A stretch of DNA of 64,000 nt from Nitrososphaeria archaeon (lineage in GTDB: Archaea; Thermoproteota; Nitrososphaeria; Nitrososphaerales; JANXEG01). The notes beneath the pieces are model-generated. The model had not been told where the DNA came from and made no database searches. It saw only the letters and a program-made list of their open reading frames with translations. The DNA lies in assembly GCA_029775915.1 (NCBI GenBank), contig JARVKA010000003.1:140997-204996 (forward strand). Direction: 5' to 3'. A program made the translations under genes and the position numbers. Each line of letters starts with the position of its first letter. Positions within the stretch are counted from its first letter, which is position 1. This document shows positions 17,697-26,525 of this stretch, in pieces.

Positions 17697-18094
17697 GAAA
17701 AATTAAATGTCGTAAAATATCGAAAGGTATTGGTGAGGGTATATCAATAGTATCAAATGTACCTATAAGCTTTCTTGGTGATGTTGATCCTAATACCGGT
17801 TTGATTGTGAATAAATCTCATCCACTTTATGGAAAATCGATTGAAAAGAAGGTTTTAATCTTCCCAACGGGTAGGGGCTCAACCGTTGGTTCCTATATTT
17901 TATATCAATTGATGAAGAATGGTAAAGCACCGAGTGCTATAATTATGAAAGAGGCTGAACCGATAATAGCGGTAGGTGCTATTATCTCCAACATTCCATT
18001 AGTAGATAAGCCAGAATCTTTTGAATTTAAAGATGGTGAAAGAGTTATAGTTAATGCTGATCATAATGAAATAATCATATATGAGGAAGGGTAA
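17693..18094 (+). CDS. Phosphomevalonate dehydratase small subunit (DUF126)
   Basis: A 133-residue DUF126 protein that forms the swivelling small subunit of the aconitase X heterodimer. The family signature is LIFPTGRGSTVGSYILYQLM, containing the RGS serine, followed by KEAEPIIAVGAIISNIPLVD. Its start overlaps the stop of the large subunit (ATGA), indicating translational coupling. With the two preceding genes it supplies the archaeal alternative mevalonate pathway; a final isopentenyl phosphate kinase is not in the window. Confidence 0.93.
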   Translation: MRKIKCRKISKGIGEGISIVSNVPISFLGDVDPNTGLIVNKSHPLYGKSIEKKVLIFPTGRGSTVGSYILYQLMKNGKAPSAIIMKEAEPIIAVGAIISNIPLVDKPESFEFKDGERVIVNADHNEIIIYEEG

Positions 18095-18152
18095 ATTCGA
18101 AATTTAATAAAAAGGTTATTATAATCCAAAACCCTCATTAATAAAGATCGTT

Positions 18153-18962
18153 ATGGATTGGGGAATGAGGAATAGACTCGCGCATCTTATTCAACGTGAT
18201 GGTAGAGCTTTATTCTTACCGATTGATCACGGATACTTTCAAGGCCCTACCCATAAACTTGAACAACCCGGTAAAACTATCGCGCCCCTTTTACCTTACG
18301 CTGATGCAATTATGCTTACTCGTGGTATTCTCCGCTCATGTATAGATCCATTAATTACAAAACCTATCATTTTGAGAGTATCTGGTGGTACAAGTATCAT
18401 TGGTGAGGATTTATCCCATGAGGGAATTACAACTTCAGTAAAGGAAGCGATTCGCTTAAATGCTGCTGCAGTTTCTCTTTCAATCTTTGTAGGGAGTAAG
18501 TATGAGCATGAATCATTAATGAATTTATCTCGCCTTGTTAATGAATGTGAGGAATATGGCATTCCAGTAATGGCAGTTACAGCAGTTGGTAGAGAGTTAG
18601 AGAAGCGTGAGGCACGCTATCTCGCTTTATGCTGTAGAATAGCAGCTGAACTTGGAGCTAGAGTTGTGAAGACATATTATTGTAGTGAAGGATTTGAGAA
18701 GGTTGTTCAAGGTTGTCCAGTACCTATAGTTATAGCAGGTGGTCCGAAAGTTGAGTCTGAACTTGAGGTATTTGGATGGGTTTACGATGCTTTACAAAAG
18801 GGTGCGATAGGTGTGAATTTGGGAAGAAATATTTGGCAACATGATTATCCAGTTGCAATGATTAGAGCGATACGTGCAATCATTCATGAGAATGCTACAC
18901 CGCAAGAAGCTTATAAATTATTTAATGAATTAAAAGCTGAGAAAAGTAAAATTGAGAAATAA
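18153..18962 (+). CDS. LsrF/FbaB-like class I aldolase or thiolase
   Basis: A TIM-barrel protein of 269 residues in the DeoC/FbaB/LsrF superfamily. It has RALFLPIDHGYFQGP, DAIMLTRGILRS, RVSGGTSIIGEDLSHEG, and VVKTYYCSEGFEKVV with the Schiff-base lysine in VKTYY. VPIVIAGGPKVESELEVFGW and GAIGVNLGRNIWQHDYP make the phosphate site. The closest named relatives are the LsrF type and archaeal ADH-synthase/FBP-aldolase proteins; the substrate cannot be decided. It follows the mevalonate genes by 58 bp with its own AT-rich promoter (TTATTATAAT). A partial copy of its 3' end is found at 20421-20525. Confidence 0.85.
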   Translation: MDWGMRNRLAHLIQRDGRALFLPIDHGYFQGPTHKLEQPGKTIAPLLPYADAIMLTRGILRSCIDPLITKPIILRVSGGTSIIGEDLSHEGITTSVKEAIRLNAAAVSLSIFVGSKYEHESLMNLSRLVNECEEYGIPVMAVTAVGRELEKREARYLALCCRIAAELGARVVKTYYCSEGFEKVVQGCPVPIVIAGGPKVESELEVFGWVYDALQKGAIGVNLGRNIWQHDYPVAMIRAIRAIIHENATPQEAYKLFNELKAEKSKIEK

Positions 18963-19257
18963 TTATAATAATTTATAACGTGTGGCAAAGTATCAAGGTA
19001 AGAAAAAATTAGTGTTATTTAGTGTTAAGATTAAAATTTTTAAATCCTCAGATTTAATAGAGCTTTTTAATTTTTTAAATAAAATTTTTATCCAATATTT
19101 ATTCTTTTAATATTAATTATCTTTAAACTTAATGCTAAGAATGCGTGACGAATCGCTATAATTACCAAATTTAAAAAGTAATTAAAAGAGCTTTGTGGTT
19201 TAATTTTCATTGTCTGAGTCTTTTCTCTGATTTTATGGTTTTCTTTTGGATTTTGCC

Positions 19258-19495
19258 TTATAGGTTTATTAGCATGTTATATATGTATGCTTTGGCCGCT
19301 AGTTCTTTCTCTATGCTATCATGTTTTTTGCCATGCAGTATTCTCCATATTGGCGTTTGAATGTTGAGAATGTTGTTTCAGCAGTTAGCATCTACTATAG
19401 CCCACCGCTCTTGCCCACACTTCATCGCCCAACCTTTTGATAAGCCTAACCATCCTACGTCTTTCCGGAGAACCTCTAAGTTCTGGCGTACGCCT
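19258..19495 (-). pseudogene. IS5-type DDE transposase C-terminal relic
   Basis: Reading the minus strand gives RRTPELRGSPERRRMVRLIK and then RLGDEVWARAVGYSR; after a shift AETTFSTFKRQYGEYCMAKN, and after another shift IEKELAAKAYIYNMLINL and a stop at 19258. This order (an arginine-rich strand, ETxFSxFKRxxGEY, MAKN, a final KxxIYN helix) is the C-terminal end of IS5-type DDE transposases found in many archaea. At least two frameshifts inactivate it. The element's left part and terminal repeats are not identified. Confidence 0.75.
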
Positions 19496-19577
19496 TTACC
19501 CTATATCATCAATTAAACTTTTATCTGGAGAAACATTTAAGCATCGCGCAGATCTAGTTGAATTTGGAGATGATATT

Positions 19578-19931
19578 TTGGGTCATGTTTGGGTCAAGAC
19601 CAAAATAGGTGATGAAAATCGCACCAAGCTTATTGAAGTTGATGCCTTAGTTGATACCGGAGCTACACTTACAACTATACCTCGCAAGATAGCTCTTGAA
19701 CTTAATCTTAAGTTAACTGGAAAATCTATTGTTGAGACTGGTGCTGGAAGATTAGAGCTTGAGCGTTCAAGGATATGGATAGAGTTAGAGGGAAGAAGTG
19801 AGATTGTGCCAATACTCGTTTCAGATATAATAGATAAAGTACTTATTGGTACAACGACTCTAGAAATTTTAGGATTACAAGTTGACCCGCTTACTGGAAA
19901 GCTTAAAGAGTGGACACTTCTGCTTTACTAA
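19578..19931 (+). CDS. Retropepsin-like aspartyl protease domain protein
   Basis: A protein of about 117 residues with the retropepsin-fold active-site motif DALVDTGATLTTIPRKIALE, a flap-like stretch and the second-half motif VLIGTTTLEILGLQVDPL. Such single-domain archaeal and bacterial proteins are predicted to act as dimers with one DTGA per subunit. The ORF track starts at 19437, but those residues overlap the transposase relic. The TTG at 19578 (MGHVWVKTKIGD) matches the family and is preferred. The frame is intact although it lies between decayed sequences. Confidence 0.75.
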   Translation: MGHVWVKTKIGDENRTKLIEVDALVDTGATLTTIPRKIALELNLKLTGKSIVETGAGRLELERSRIWIELEGRSEIVPILVSDIIDKVLIGTTTLEILGLQVDPLTGKLKEWTLLLY

Positions 19932-19970
19932 TAACCATGTAATAAAAAGCTATCTTACAAAGTTACAAAT

Positions 19971-19991
19971 TATCCTTCTTTAAGAAGGATA
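19971..19991. repeat. Perfect 10-1-10 palindrome after the protease gene
   Basis: TATCCTTCTT, one T, then AAGAAGGATA form a perfect inverted repeat 40 bp after the retropepsin-like gene. It has the same geometry as the palindrome at 3289-3309 but a different sequence. It could be a transcription-end signal, a protein site or a mobile-element remnant. Confidence 0.6.
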
Positions 19992-19994
19992 GCG

Positions 19995-20420
19995 TGATAC
20001 TTATTTCCATCATTTAAGTTTTATCAACTTACCTTCTTTTAGTTTTTTATAATTTGTAAGTCTATTATAACGCTCTTTAAAAGTCTTGTTAAAACCTCTT
20101 TGTATTCGTTAAAATCATGTTGAATATCTTACCATCAATTTTTAGTGAAAGCCATTCTTCGCAACAACTAAGAATTTTACTCCATCGTCTTCAAGCACAT
20201 TAAAGCTACTTCATTTTGAATTTCTATTCAATTTAACTAATCAAGCTAAATGCTGTGATATCGATATATGTTCAATTGTCTATTTTTAAACACTCCTCTA
20301 TATACTTAAACTCATATCTTTATATTATCAATAAACACATCGCTCCATTTATTATCGTTCTTAAATGTTTTAGTGATTCCTTCATACTATTTAAAGCATT
20401 AATTAACCACAAGTTTTTAG
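19995..20420 (-). pseudogene. Heavily decayed gene of unknown family
   Basis: The minus strand shows successive coding-like pieces in changing frames: MKESLKHLR, then NKWSDVFIDNIKI, RYEFKYIEECLKIDN, TYIDITAFSLIS, EDDGVKFLVVAKNGFH and FKERYNRLTNYKKLKEGKLI. No piece exceeds about 25 residues without a stop. Together they suggest one gene that has collected many frameshifts and stops. I do not recognise the family. It sits between the retropepsin-like gene and the duplicated aldolase tail. Confidence 0.35.
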
Positions 20421-20525
20421 CAGCATGATTATCCAGTTGCAATGATTAGAGCGATACGTGCAATCATTCATGAGAATGCTACACCACAAGAAGCTTATGA
20501 ATTAAAAGCTGAGAAAAGTAATTAA
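20421..20525 (+). repeat. Duplicated 3' end of the LsrF-like aldolase gene
   Basis: From 20425 the sequence repeats the aldolase gene from 18841: ATGATTATCCAGTTGCAATG and onward, with one G-to-A difference (ACACCGCAAG against ACACCACAAG) and a 12-base in-frame deletion, ending in GCTGAGAAAAGTAA. It is a direct repeat of about 105 bases lying some 1.58 kb downstream of the original. The high identity means the copy is fairly recent or was kept by recombination. The intact aldolase gene is the upstream copy. Confidence 0.92.
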
Positions 20526-20557
20526 AGTGATTACGATTAAATAATTTGGAATCACTT

Positions 20558-21583
20558 ATGCGTGTTGCAATGTATTATAACAATAATGATATTCGATTAG
20601 AGGAGATACCAAAGCCAAAAATCAGCTCTGGTGAATTATTAGTAAAGGTAATGGCTTGTGGTATTTGTGGTAGTGATGTGCTTGAGTGGTATCGTATTAA
20701 AAGAGCACCTTTAGTTTTAGGCCATGAAGCTACTGGAGAGATTGTTGAGGTTGGTGATGGTGTAAAACATTATAAAATTGGTGATAGAGTTTTCGTTTCA
20801 CATCATGTTCCTTGCAACAATTGCAAATATTGCTTATCCAATCATCATACCGCTTGTGAAACTTTGCATAAAACGAATTATTACCCCGGAGGCTTTTCTG
20901 AGTATATACGTGTGCCCAAAATAAATGTGGAGCAAGGGGTATTCATTTTAACTGAAGATATGTCATTTATCGATGGGACATTCATCGAGCCTTTAGGTTG
21001 TGTGGTTCGTGGTCAAAGATTGGCAAATGTACAAAAGGATAACACAATACTCATATTGGGTAGTGGTGTAACTGGCATTCTTCACATTCAACTCGCTCGT
21101 TTAAAAGGTGTTAAGCGTATAATAGCGACTGATGTGAATGAATATCGATTGAATGCAGCAAAAAGATTCGGAGCAGATTTTGTGATAAATGCTCAAGAGA
21201 ATTTAATTGAGAAGTTACTTGAATTTAACAATGGTGAACTTGCAGATCGAGTAATAGTTTGTACAGGAGCGTTATCAGCGAGTGAGCAAGCTTTAAAGTG
21301 TGTGGATCGTGGAGGGGTTATTTTATTCTTCGCTGTGCCAGAATTAGGTATTAATTTACCAGTACCAATTGCAGAATTTTGGCGCAATGAGATAACTATG
21401 CTCACATCTTATGGTGCGGCTCCTCAAGATCTTCAAGAATCATTCGATTTAATCGCTAAGCGTAAGGTAAATGTTCGTGATATGGTTACCCATCGTTTAA
21501 GCTTAGCTGAGATTGGGTTGGGCTTTAAGCTCGTTGCTGAAGCTGGTGAATCTCTCAAAGTAATTATAGAGCCACAACGTTAA
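20558..21583 (+). CDS. Zinc-dependent medium-chain alcohol/polyol dehydrogenase
   Basis: A medium-chain dehydrogenase of 341 residues from the ATG at 20558 (the ORF track uses a TTG four codons earlier). It has ACGICGSDVLEWY and LVLGHEATGEIVEVGDGVKH for the catalytic zinc, four clustered cysteines in HVPCNNCKYCLSNHHTAC for the structural zinc and the NAD(P) motif ILGSGVTGILHIQLARLKG. It resembles threonine, sorbitol or other polyol dehydrogenases; the substrate is unknown. The duplicated aldolase tail directly before it suggests the aldolase and this gene were once neighbours and may act in one sugar pathway. Confidence 0.88.
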   Translation: MRVAMYYNNNDIRLEEIPKPKISSGELLVKVMACGICGSDVLEWYRIKRAPLVLGHEATGEIVEVGDGVKHYKIGDRVFVSHHVPCNNCKYCLSNHHTACETLHKTNYYPGGFSEYIRVPKINVEQGVFILTEDMSFIDGTFIEPLGCVVRGQRLANVQKDNTILILGSGVTGILHIQLARLKGVKRIIATDVNEYRLNAAKRFGADFVINAQENLIEKLLEFNNGELADRVIVCTGALSASEQALKCVDRGGVILFFAVPELGINLPVPIAEFWRNEITMLTSYGAAPQDLQESFDLIAKRKVNVRDMVTHRLSLAEIGLGFKLVAEAGESLKVIIEPQR

Positions 21584-21789
21584 ACTTTCACCTTACTTCA
21601 ACCAAACAAAAATTATTAAAAATTCCAAATTTTACTTTCTACCATAGTTTGATTCAAAATATATGGAATGATGTTTGAAATTAACTTTCAATTCTAATAT
21701 AAGCGGTACATACATTAGCTTATTATAACTTTCAAGTGTTAATTCATCAACATTATATATCTAATTCACCATAAATAAGGTGATGAAAA

Positions 21790-22032
21790 TTGTCAATTTT
21801 AGTATTGGATAGGATTTTAAGGGATATAATGATAAGTTTGGATGAAAATGAGAAGAGAGAGTTATATATTGAATTAGCCAAGTATTTCTCATTCATAGGT
21901 TCTTATAAAGAGTGTGAAAGGCTTGATGAGTTATGGAATGATCCTATTTACAAAAAGGCGATTGAGGATTACATTAAAGCATGGATAAATTTCAAAAGAA
22001 AAAAGAGAGTAGTAGTTGAAGCTTACGCATGA
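21790..22032 (+). CDS. Small hypothetical protein
   Basis: An 80-residue, mostly helical, charged protein with a TTG start; a later ATG at about 21829 is another option. It contains MISLDENEKRELYIELAKYF and YKECERLDELWNDPIYKKA. No known family is recognised. It is convergent with the RPA gene, with a 71-bp gap. Codon use looks like that of its neighbours, so it may be a real gene. Confidence 0.45.
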   Translation: MSILVLDRILRDIMISLDENEKRELYIELAKYFSFIGSYKECERLDELWNDPIYKKAIEDYIKAWINFKRKKRVVVEAYA

Positions 22033-22103
22033 GTATCGCTAAGATAAGAGATCTTATTCGATTCATTTGTAGAGAGATTTCATCAACATTGCAAAGATGA
22101 TGA

Positions 22104-23558
22104 TTAATGGTTTAATCTTTTGATTGATGAATAAGATTTGACTTGAAGTATAGGTTTGCCATTTTTATCCATTTTAGAAACCACAGCTTCAATACGCAAT
22201 CTTTGACCTGGTAATATCCCTTCTAAAAGATGAGTTAACTCTCTCCATGCAATGAGTTTAATCTCACCAGTCTCATCACCAACGATTAACTCAGCTTTAT
22301 TTACTGAAGTACCATCACGAGTGGTAATAACTTCAATTTTAGTTTGAGATAAAGCGATAACCTCAATAGATATAGGATTTGTATAATTCTTTATATCACC
22401 AATTTTACGTGTGAGTATAGATGGTTTTGGGTAAGATTCATCATCCTTAATCTCAATTAAAGAATTATCACAAATGAATGTAGTTGGGCTAATTTTACGT
22501 GCATCACATTGAATCATACACCCTGCTATCATATTAACCAATTTATAGTAAGCATCACCCATTACTATCAATGTGTAAAAGTTACCGTTACGATCAACAA
22601 CCAATGTTGAAGCGAATAATCTCTTTTCCGAATCTTCTTTAGTAGGGCCTATAGATAAAATTCTGAAGTTGAGTTTTTCATATGAAGATTGAATAGATGG
22701 TATAGTTTGCCCCATTTCCAATATTTGAACGGTTGTAGATTCATCACCATGTAACTCTAATTCGCCATGAGGGAGTAATTTTGCTTTAACATTCACCAAT
22801 CTAACAATTGAATTAAGAGGGATTTTTTGAAAAGTTTCTGTATCCATACTCCATATAGCTACACGAATATCTTTACCGGTAGCGCTAGTTAGAAAAAGTT
22901 GAACTACAGTACCTAATGTACCATTAGCTCGAGTAAAGTTTGAAATTCTTGGGATAAATCTCATTAATCCTTCAACAACTAAATAATTCTCTGGATTTTT
23001 TATATCATCAATATTTTTGGATATTTTTTCTATAGTTGGGATTTTACTCTCTATGCTATCATCCTTCACCAATTCTATACTACCTCGAGTACCTACATTC
23101 AATACCGCTCTACCATCAAGGCTTGGCTTTACATAACCTTTCACTATTCTAATTAATGTGTTAGGTAAAATACCTAACTTTTCGATTAAATCGGTTTTAT
23201 CATCCCACAATATAGTCTTCACAAATGTATCTTTATCAAAGATAATTAAATTACGATAGTATCCATTAGATCCATCTTTTTTAGTATATTGACGAGTTGG
23301 ATATATAGCAAAGACTCTTGCAACAACGGTAATTTCATTAGCACCGATGTAAAGATCTTTTAATGTGAGATCTGATGAAGAAATATACTCAAGAGATACA
23401 CCAAGATCAGCAGCAACAAGAAAGATCGCACCTGTATCGGTTAAATATCCACCACCAACAGCTTTCTTCTTCTCCTCAATTAACTTCAATAAAGTAGATT
23501 CATCAAGCTCAGGCTTTTGCTTAAGCAATTCTTGAATCAATTTCTTAAACTCTGGCAT
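22104..23558 (-). CDS. rpa: Replication protein A, multi-OB-fold ssDNA-binding protein
   Basis: A 484-residue protein built from successive OB folds. One lies at about 65-160 (ITVVARVFAIYPTRQYTKKD, then GYYRNLIIFD), a second at about 185-280 (NYLVVEGLMRFIPRISNFTR) and others follow to the C-terminus (GDETGEIKLIAWRE, then GQRLRIEAVVSKMDKNGKP). The N-terminus is helical (FKKLIQELLKQKPELDEST). This arrangement fits archaeal RPA, which coats single-stranded DNA in replication and repair. No zinc finger is seen. It is transcribed alone. Confidence 0.87.
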   Translation of the reverse strand: MPEFKKLIQELLKQKPELDESTLLKLIEEKKKAVGGGYLTDTGAIFLVAADLGVSLEYISSSDLTLKDLYIGANEITVVARVFAIYPTRQYTKKDGSNGYYRNLIIFDKDTFVKTILWDDKTDLIEKLGILPNTLIRIVKGYVKPSLDGRAVLNVGTRGSIELVKDDSIESKIPTIEKISKNIDDIKNPENYLVVEGLMRFIPRISNFTRANGTLGTVVQLFLTSATGKDIRVAIWSMDTETFQKIPLNSIVRLVNVKAKLLPHGELELHGDESTTVQILEMGQTIPSIQSSYEKLNFRILSIGPTKEDSEKRLFASTLVVDRNGNFYTLIVMGDAYYKLVNMIAGCMIQCDARKISPTTFICDNSLIEIKDDESYPKPSILTRKIGDIKNYTNPISIEVIALSQTKIEVITTRDGTSVNKAELIVGDETGEIKLIAWRELTHLLEGILPGQRLRIEAVVSKMDKNGKPILQVKSYSSIKRLNH

Positions 23559-23698
23559 AATCGATCAAATATCAAGAAAAGAATAGATTAACTACTACTT
23601 AACTATGTGCTTTTATATTTTCAAATTTAAAGATTAAATCCATTAAATTCCTTGTAGTTTAATAATTGTGTTTTTAAAGAGATTCGTTGTAATGGATT

Positions 23699-24379
23699 TT
23701 AATCTCTTAAATAATTCAAAACATCTTCATCATTCAAATCATACCAATTCACATAAGCATCAGCTACTGCAAAAAAGTATTCATCACGTATATTAAGGCA
23801 AATAATTTCATCAACGTGAGGGTTAATTAAATTTATAGCTGTAAAAGATGCTGTAGGGATAGCGATTGTAATCTTTTTTGGCTTTTTTTTCTTAATTGAT
23901 TGTATAGCAGCTAGCATAGTAAATCCAGATGCTAAACCATCGTCCACTAAAATCACAACCTTATTTTTTAAATTTGGCATAGGCTTATTACCGCGAAAGA
24001 TTTGCATTCTTCTCACAAGCTCATTACGAGTTTTACTTACGCAATTATTTATATCTTCATCCGTTAATCCTAATTCTGCCATTAATGGCTCATTAAATAA
24101 TATTACTCCATCTTGGGTAACAGCACCAAAACCAGCCTCTTTATTCCATGGTATTTGAATCTTTCTCACCAAGATTAAATCGAAATGAGCTTTTATATGC
24201 TTCGCAATAATCTTTCCTATAGGCACACCACCAGCTGGTATTGCAAGTACAATAGCATCACTATTGATATATTTTTCTAATTTCTCAGCGAGAATTTTTC
24301 CAGCATGTTCTCTATTTTCAAATACATACTTTTTAAATCTGAATTTTGGCTCATCTATTACAATAGCATTCATACTCAC
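23699..24379 (-). CDS. Phosphoribosyltransferase-domain protein
   Basis: A 226-residue protein with the type I phosphoribosyltransferase fold. The PRPP-binding motif is KVVILVDDGLASGFTMLAAI and an upstream loop reads LAIPAGGVPIGKIIAKHI. LILVRKIQIPWNKEAGFGAV gives the flexible region, and PTASFTAINLINPHVDEIIC lies near the end. Relatives are annotated as predicted phosphoribosyltransferases of unknown substrate and include single-domain forms of erythromycin esterase fusions. It follows the ornithine cyclodeaminase-like gene by 12 bases, so the two are probably one transcript. Confidence 0.82.
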   Translation of the reverse strand: MSMNAIVIDEPKFRFKKYVFENREHAGKILAEKLEKYINSDAIVLAIPAGGVPIGKIIAKHIKAHFDLILVRKIQIPWNKEAGFGAVTQDGVILFNEPLMAELGLTDEDINNCVSKTRNELVRRMQIFRGNKPMPNLKNKVVILVDDGLASGFTMLAAIQSIKKKKPKKITIAIPTASFTAINLINPHVDEIICLNIRDEYFFAVADAYVNWYDLNDEDVLNYLRD

Positions 24380-24391
24380 AACCTTTATTTA

Positions 24392-25378
24392 CTATAATTC
24401 GATTTCAATACCAATCCCAGCACTCTTTGCTTTTTCATAAGCTAAATAAGCGGTAACTGCATCTTGTATTGCTAATCCACAAGATTTAAATAATGTAATC
24501 TCATCCCGATTCTCTCTACCTTTCTTTTTACCCGCAATTATTTCACCAAGCTCAGCATATATGTGATTTTCATTAATCACACCCTTTAAAATAGGTATTT
24601 TAATATCACCAACTTCTTGTAAAGCTGCCTCTTTTGAATCTACAATCACTTTCGATTTAACGATAGTTAAAGTATCCAATTCTCTAGCATCCTTTTGTGT
24701 GCTAACACCAATACTCGTAATGTGTGTGCCTAATTGCAACCATTCTCCTTTAAATACTGGCGTTGTAGATGTGGTTGCTGTGATTATAATATCACAATCC
24801 TTAACCGCTTCCTTAGGATTGCTCACACTTTTAACTTTAATACCAAACTTTTTCGAAATCTCTTCAGCAAATTTATCAGCTTTTTCCTTTATTATGTCAT
24901 AAATGTAAACCTTTTTTATATCCCTCACCTCACATATAGCCATTAATTGAGTTCTCGCTTGTATTCCAGCACCAAAAATACCTAAAACCTCTGAATCTTC
25001 TCGAGCTAAATACTTTGCTGCCACACCACTTGCTGCACCAGTTCTCATAGCAGTTATAAATGTGCCATCCATAATCGATAAAACTGCTCCAGATTTTGGA
25101 TCATTTAAAATAATTGTAGCCATAATCGTTGGCAAATTGAGATTTATTGGATTGTTTGGATAAAGTGTGACCACTTTTGTGGCTAAAGCATTCATCCCCT
25201 TTACATAAGATGGCATCACACCCATCCAACCATTATACTCACTTAATAAGATAACCGCTCTTAATGGTAATTGTACATTCCCCAAACCCATTTCTTTAAA
25301 AGCCATCTCTACAACCCTTATTACATCACTCATCTCAAGAATTTTTTGTAAATCCTTATTGGATAAAATGAGCACCAT
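24392..25378 (-). CDS. Ornithine cyclodeaminase / alanine dehydrogenase family (mu-crystallin type)
   Basis: A 328-residue NAD(P)-dependent enzyme. It has PLRAVILLSEYNGWMGVMPS with GMNALATKVVTLYPNN, MDGTFITAMRTGAASGVAAKYLARED, the Rossmann motif LGIFGAGIQARTQLMAIC and CDIIITATTSTTPVFKGEWL. The group includes archaeal alanine dehydrogenase, ornithine cyclodeaminase and ketimine reductases, which cannot be told apart by eye. It is the first gene of a two-gene minus-strand unit with the phosphoribosyltransferase. Confidence 0.88.
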   Translation of the reverse strand: MVLILSNKDLQKILEMSDVIRVVEMAFKEMGLGNVQLPLRAVILLSEYNGWMGVMPSYVKGMNALATKVVTLYPNNPINLNLPTIMATIILNDPKSGAVLSIMDGTFITAMRTGAASGVAAKYLAREDSEVLGIFGAGIQARTQLMAICEVRDIKKVYIYDIIKEKADKFAEEISKKFGIKVKSVSNPKEAVKDCDIIITATTSTTPVFKGEWLQLGTHITSIGVSTQKDARELDTLTIVKSKVIVDSKEAALQEVGDIKIPILKGVINENHIYAELGEIIAGKKKGRENRDEITLFKSCGLAIQDAVTAYLAYEKAKSAGIGIEIEL

Positions 25379-25490
25379 TCTAATAAGATAAATTCTATCT
25401 ACCTTTATAACCTAATCTGCATTAAAGAATTTCTCAATTATTATTTAAGCTTCGTAAATAAACATAAAGGAAATTAAAATTCCAAACTTT

Positions 25491-25772
25491 TTAGCACTGT
25501 TTGGATAAGACAATCTCCAATACGGGAAGTGTGATTTGCTTACCATTTTTTGCAATAACTTTTTCCTCATTTATATTAATTTTGGTTATAGAAACATCTT
25601 TGAGAAAATTTCTTCTAAGCAATTGAACCGTATCAACTGCAACGCTAATCGCTTTACCTCGAGCACGAACAATAAGGCTTTTTTCATCCCGATTGAATAT
25701 AGTTATGCATGCTGTAACATAATTTAATATCGGCTTAGATGTACCCACGATTACAATGGGTAATTTATCCAA
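25491..25772 (-). CDS. albA: Alba chromatin / RNA-binding protein
   Basis: A 93-residue protein with the Alba pattern: PIVIVGTSKPILNYVTACIT, IFNRDEKSLIVRARGKAISV and AVDTVQLLRRNFLKDVSITK. The lysine in GTSKPI occupies the position where Sac10b-type Alba is acetylated; only one lysine is present there. Alba dimers bind DNA and RNA and are abundant in most archaea. The gene stands alone on the minus strand. Confidence 0.92.
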   Translation of the reverse strand: MDKLPIVIVGTSKPILNYVTACITIFNRDEKSLIVRARGKAISVAVDTVQLLRRNFLKDVSITKININEEKVIAKNGKQITLPVLEIVLSKQC

Positions 25773-25908
25773 GCTTCATTCACCATTTAGTAACTAAATC
25801 GGATATTTAATTAAATTTTTAAGGTTATTAATAACATATTGTGCTCATGAGTGAGTACTCAATAAGACTTTTGATAATTCTTAAATTTGAATTATCTGGA
25901 GTTAATCT

Positions 25909-26427
25909 TTAATTAATGTAAGGCATGCTTGAACGATCAAACTCTTTTACTATTTTGAATTCACCACCCCACTTACCCAAACCTAAATACTTTAATTCAG
26001 GATAAATCTTAAATAACTCATTTTGAGAGAATTTTGTAACTAAATGATTTGAACCAAAATATTCTTCACAAAGCTTAATAACAATACTCCTAACTTGCGC
26101 TTCATTAATAAATCCTAAACTATGAAGATATTCATGTAAGAGTATTGAGAAGATGAAAGAGTTTAACTCTAAACGTGATTTTGCTAAAGCTTTTATAGCG
26201 TTAAGAATACTTTGATTCATTACGATAAAATTTGAACCTACTATATGATATGCGCCAATATAATTGGGCAATTCAGCCAATAATAATGTTAAACCAGCTC
26301 TATGCTTATTCAAACCTCTCTCTACCACACTCTTCACAATCTCAAATATTTCATCAAGGCTCTCACTATTTTCGAGCTTTAAATTTAAATCCTCAATTTT
26401 AATCCCCTTTGGGAAGTTAATCATCAA
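25909..26427 (-). CDS. Predicted zinc metallopeptidase (HExxH)
   Basis: A 172-residue soluble protein with the zincin motif ILLHEYLHSLGFINEAQVRS; the glutamate in INEAQV could be the third metal ligand. The preceding part contains LAELPNYIGAYHIVGSNFIV and NQSILNAIKALAKSRLELNS. It lacks the CxxC pattern of archaemetzincin. It might be a minimal peptidase or a metal-binding protein; the family is not one I can name. It lies upstream of Alba on the same strand with a gap of about 135 bp. Confidence 0.65.
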   Translation of the reverse strand: MMINFPKGIKIEDLNLKLENSESLDEIFEIVKSVVERGLNKHRAGLTLLLAELPNYIGAYHIVGSNFIVMNQSILNAIKALAKSRLELNSFIFSILLHEYLHSLGFINEAQVRSIVIKLCEEYFGSNHLVTKFSQNELFKIYPELKYLGLGKWGGEFKIVKEFDRSSMPYIN

Positions 26428-26525
26428 TTTATTACAGCTTAAAACTCTGAATTAAGAGTTTCTCCAATAAAGAGGAATTGAATTAATGGGATTTTGATAT
26501 TATTTTCAAAGATTATGTTTTAAGA

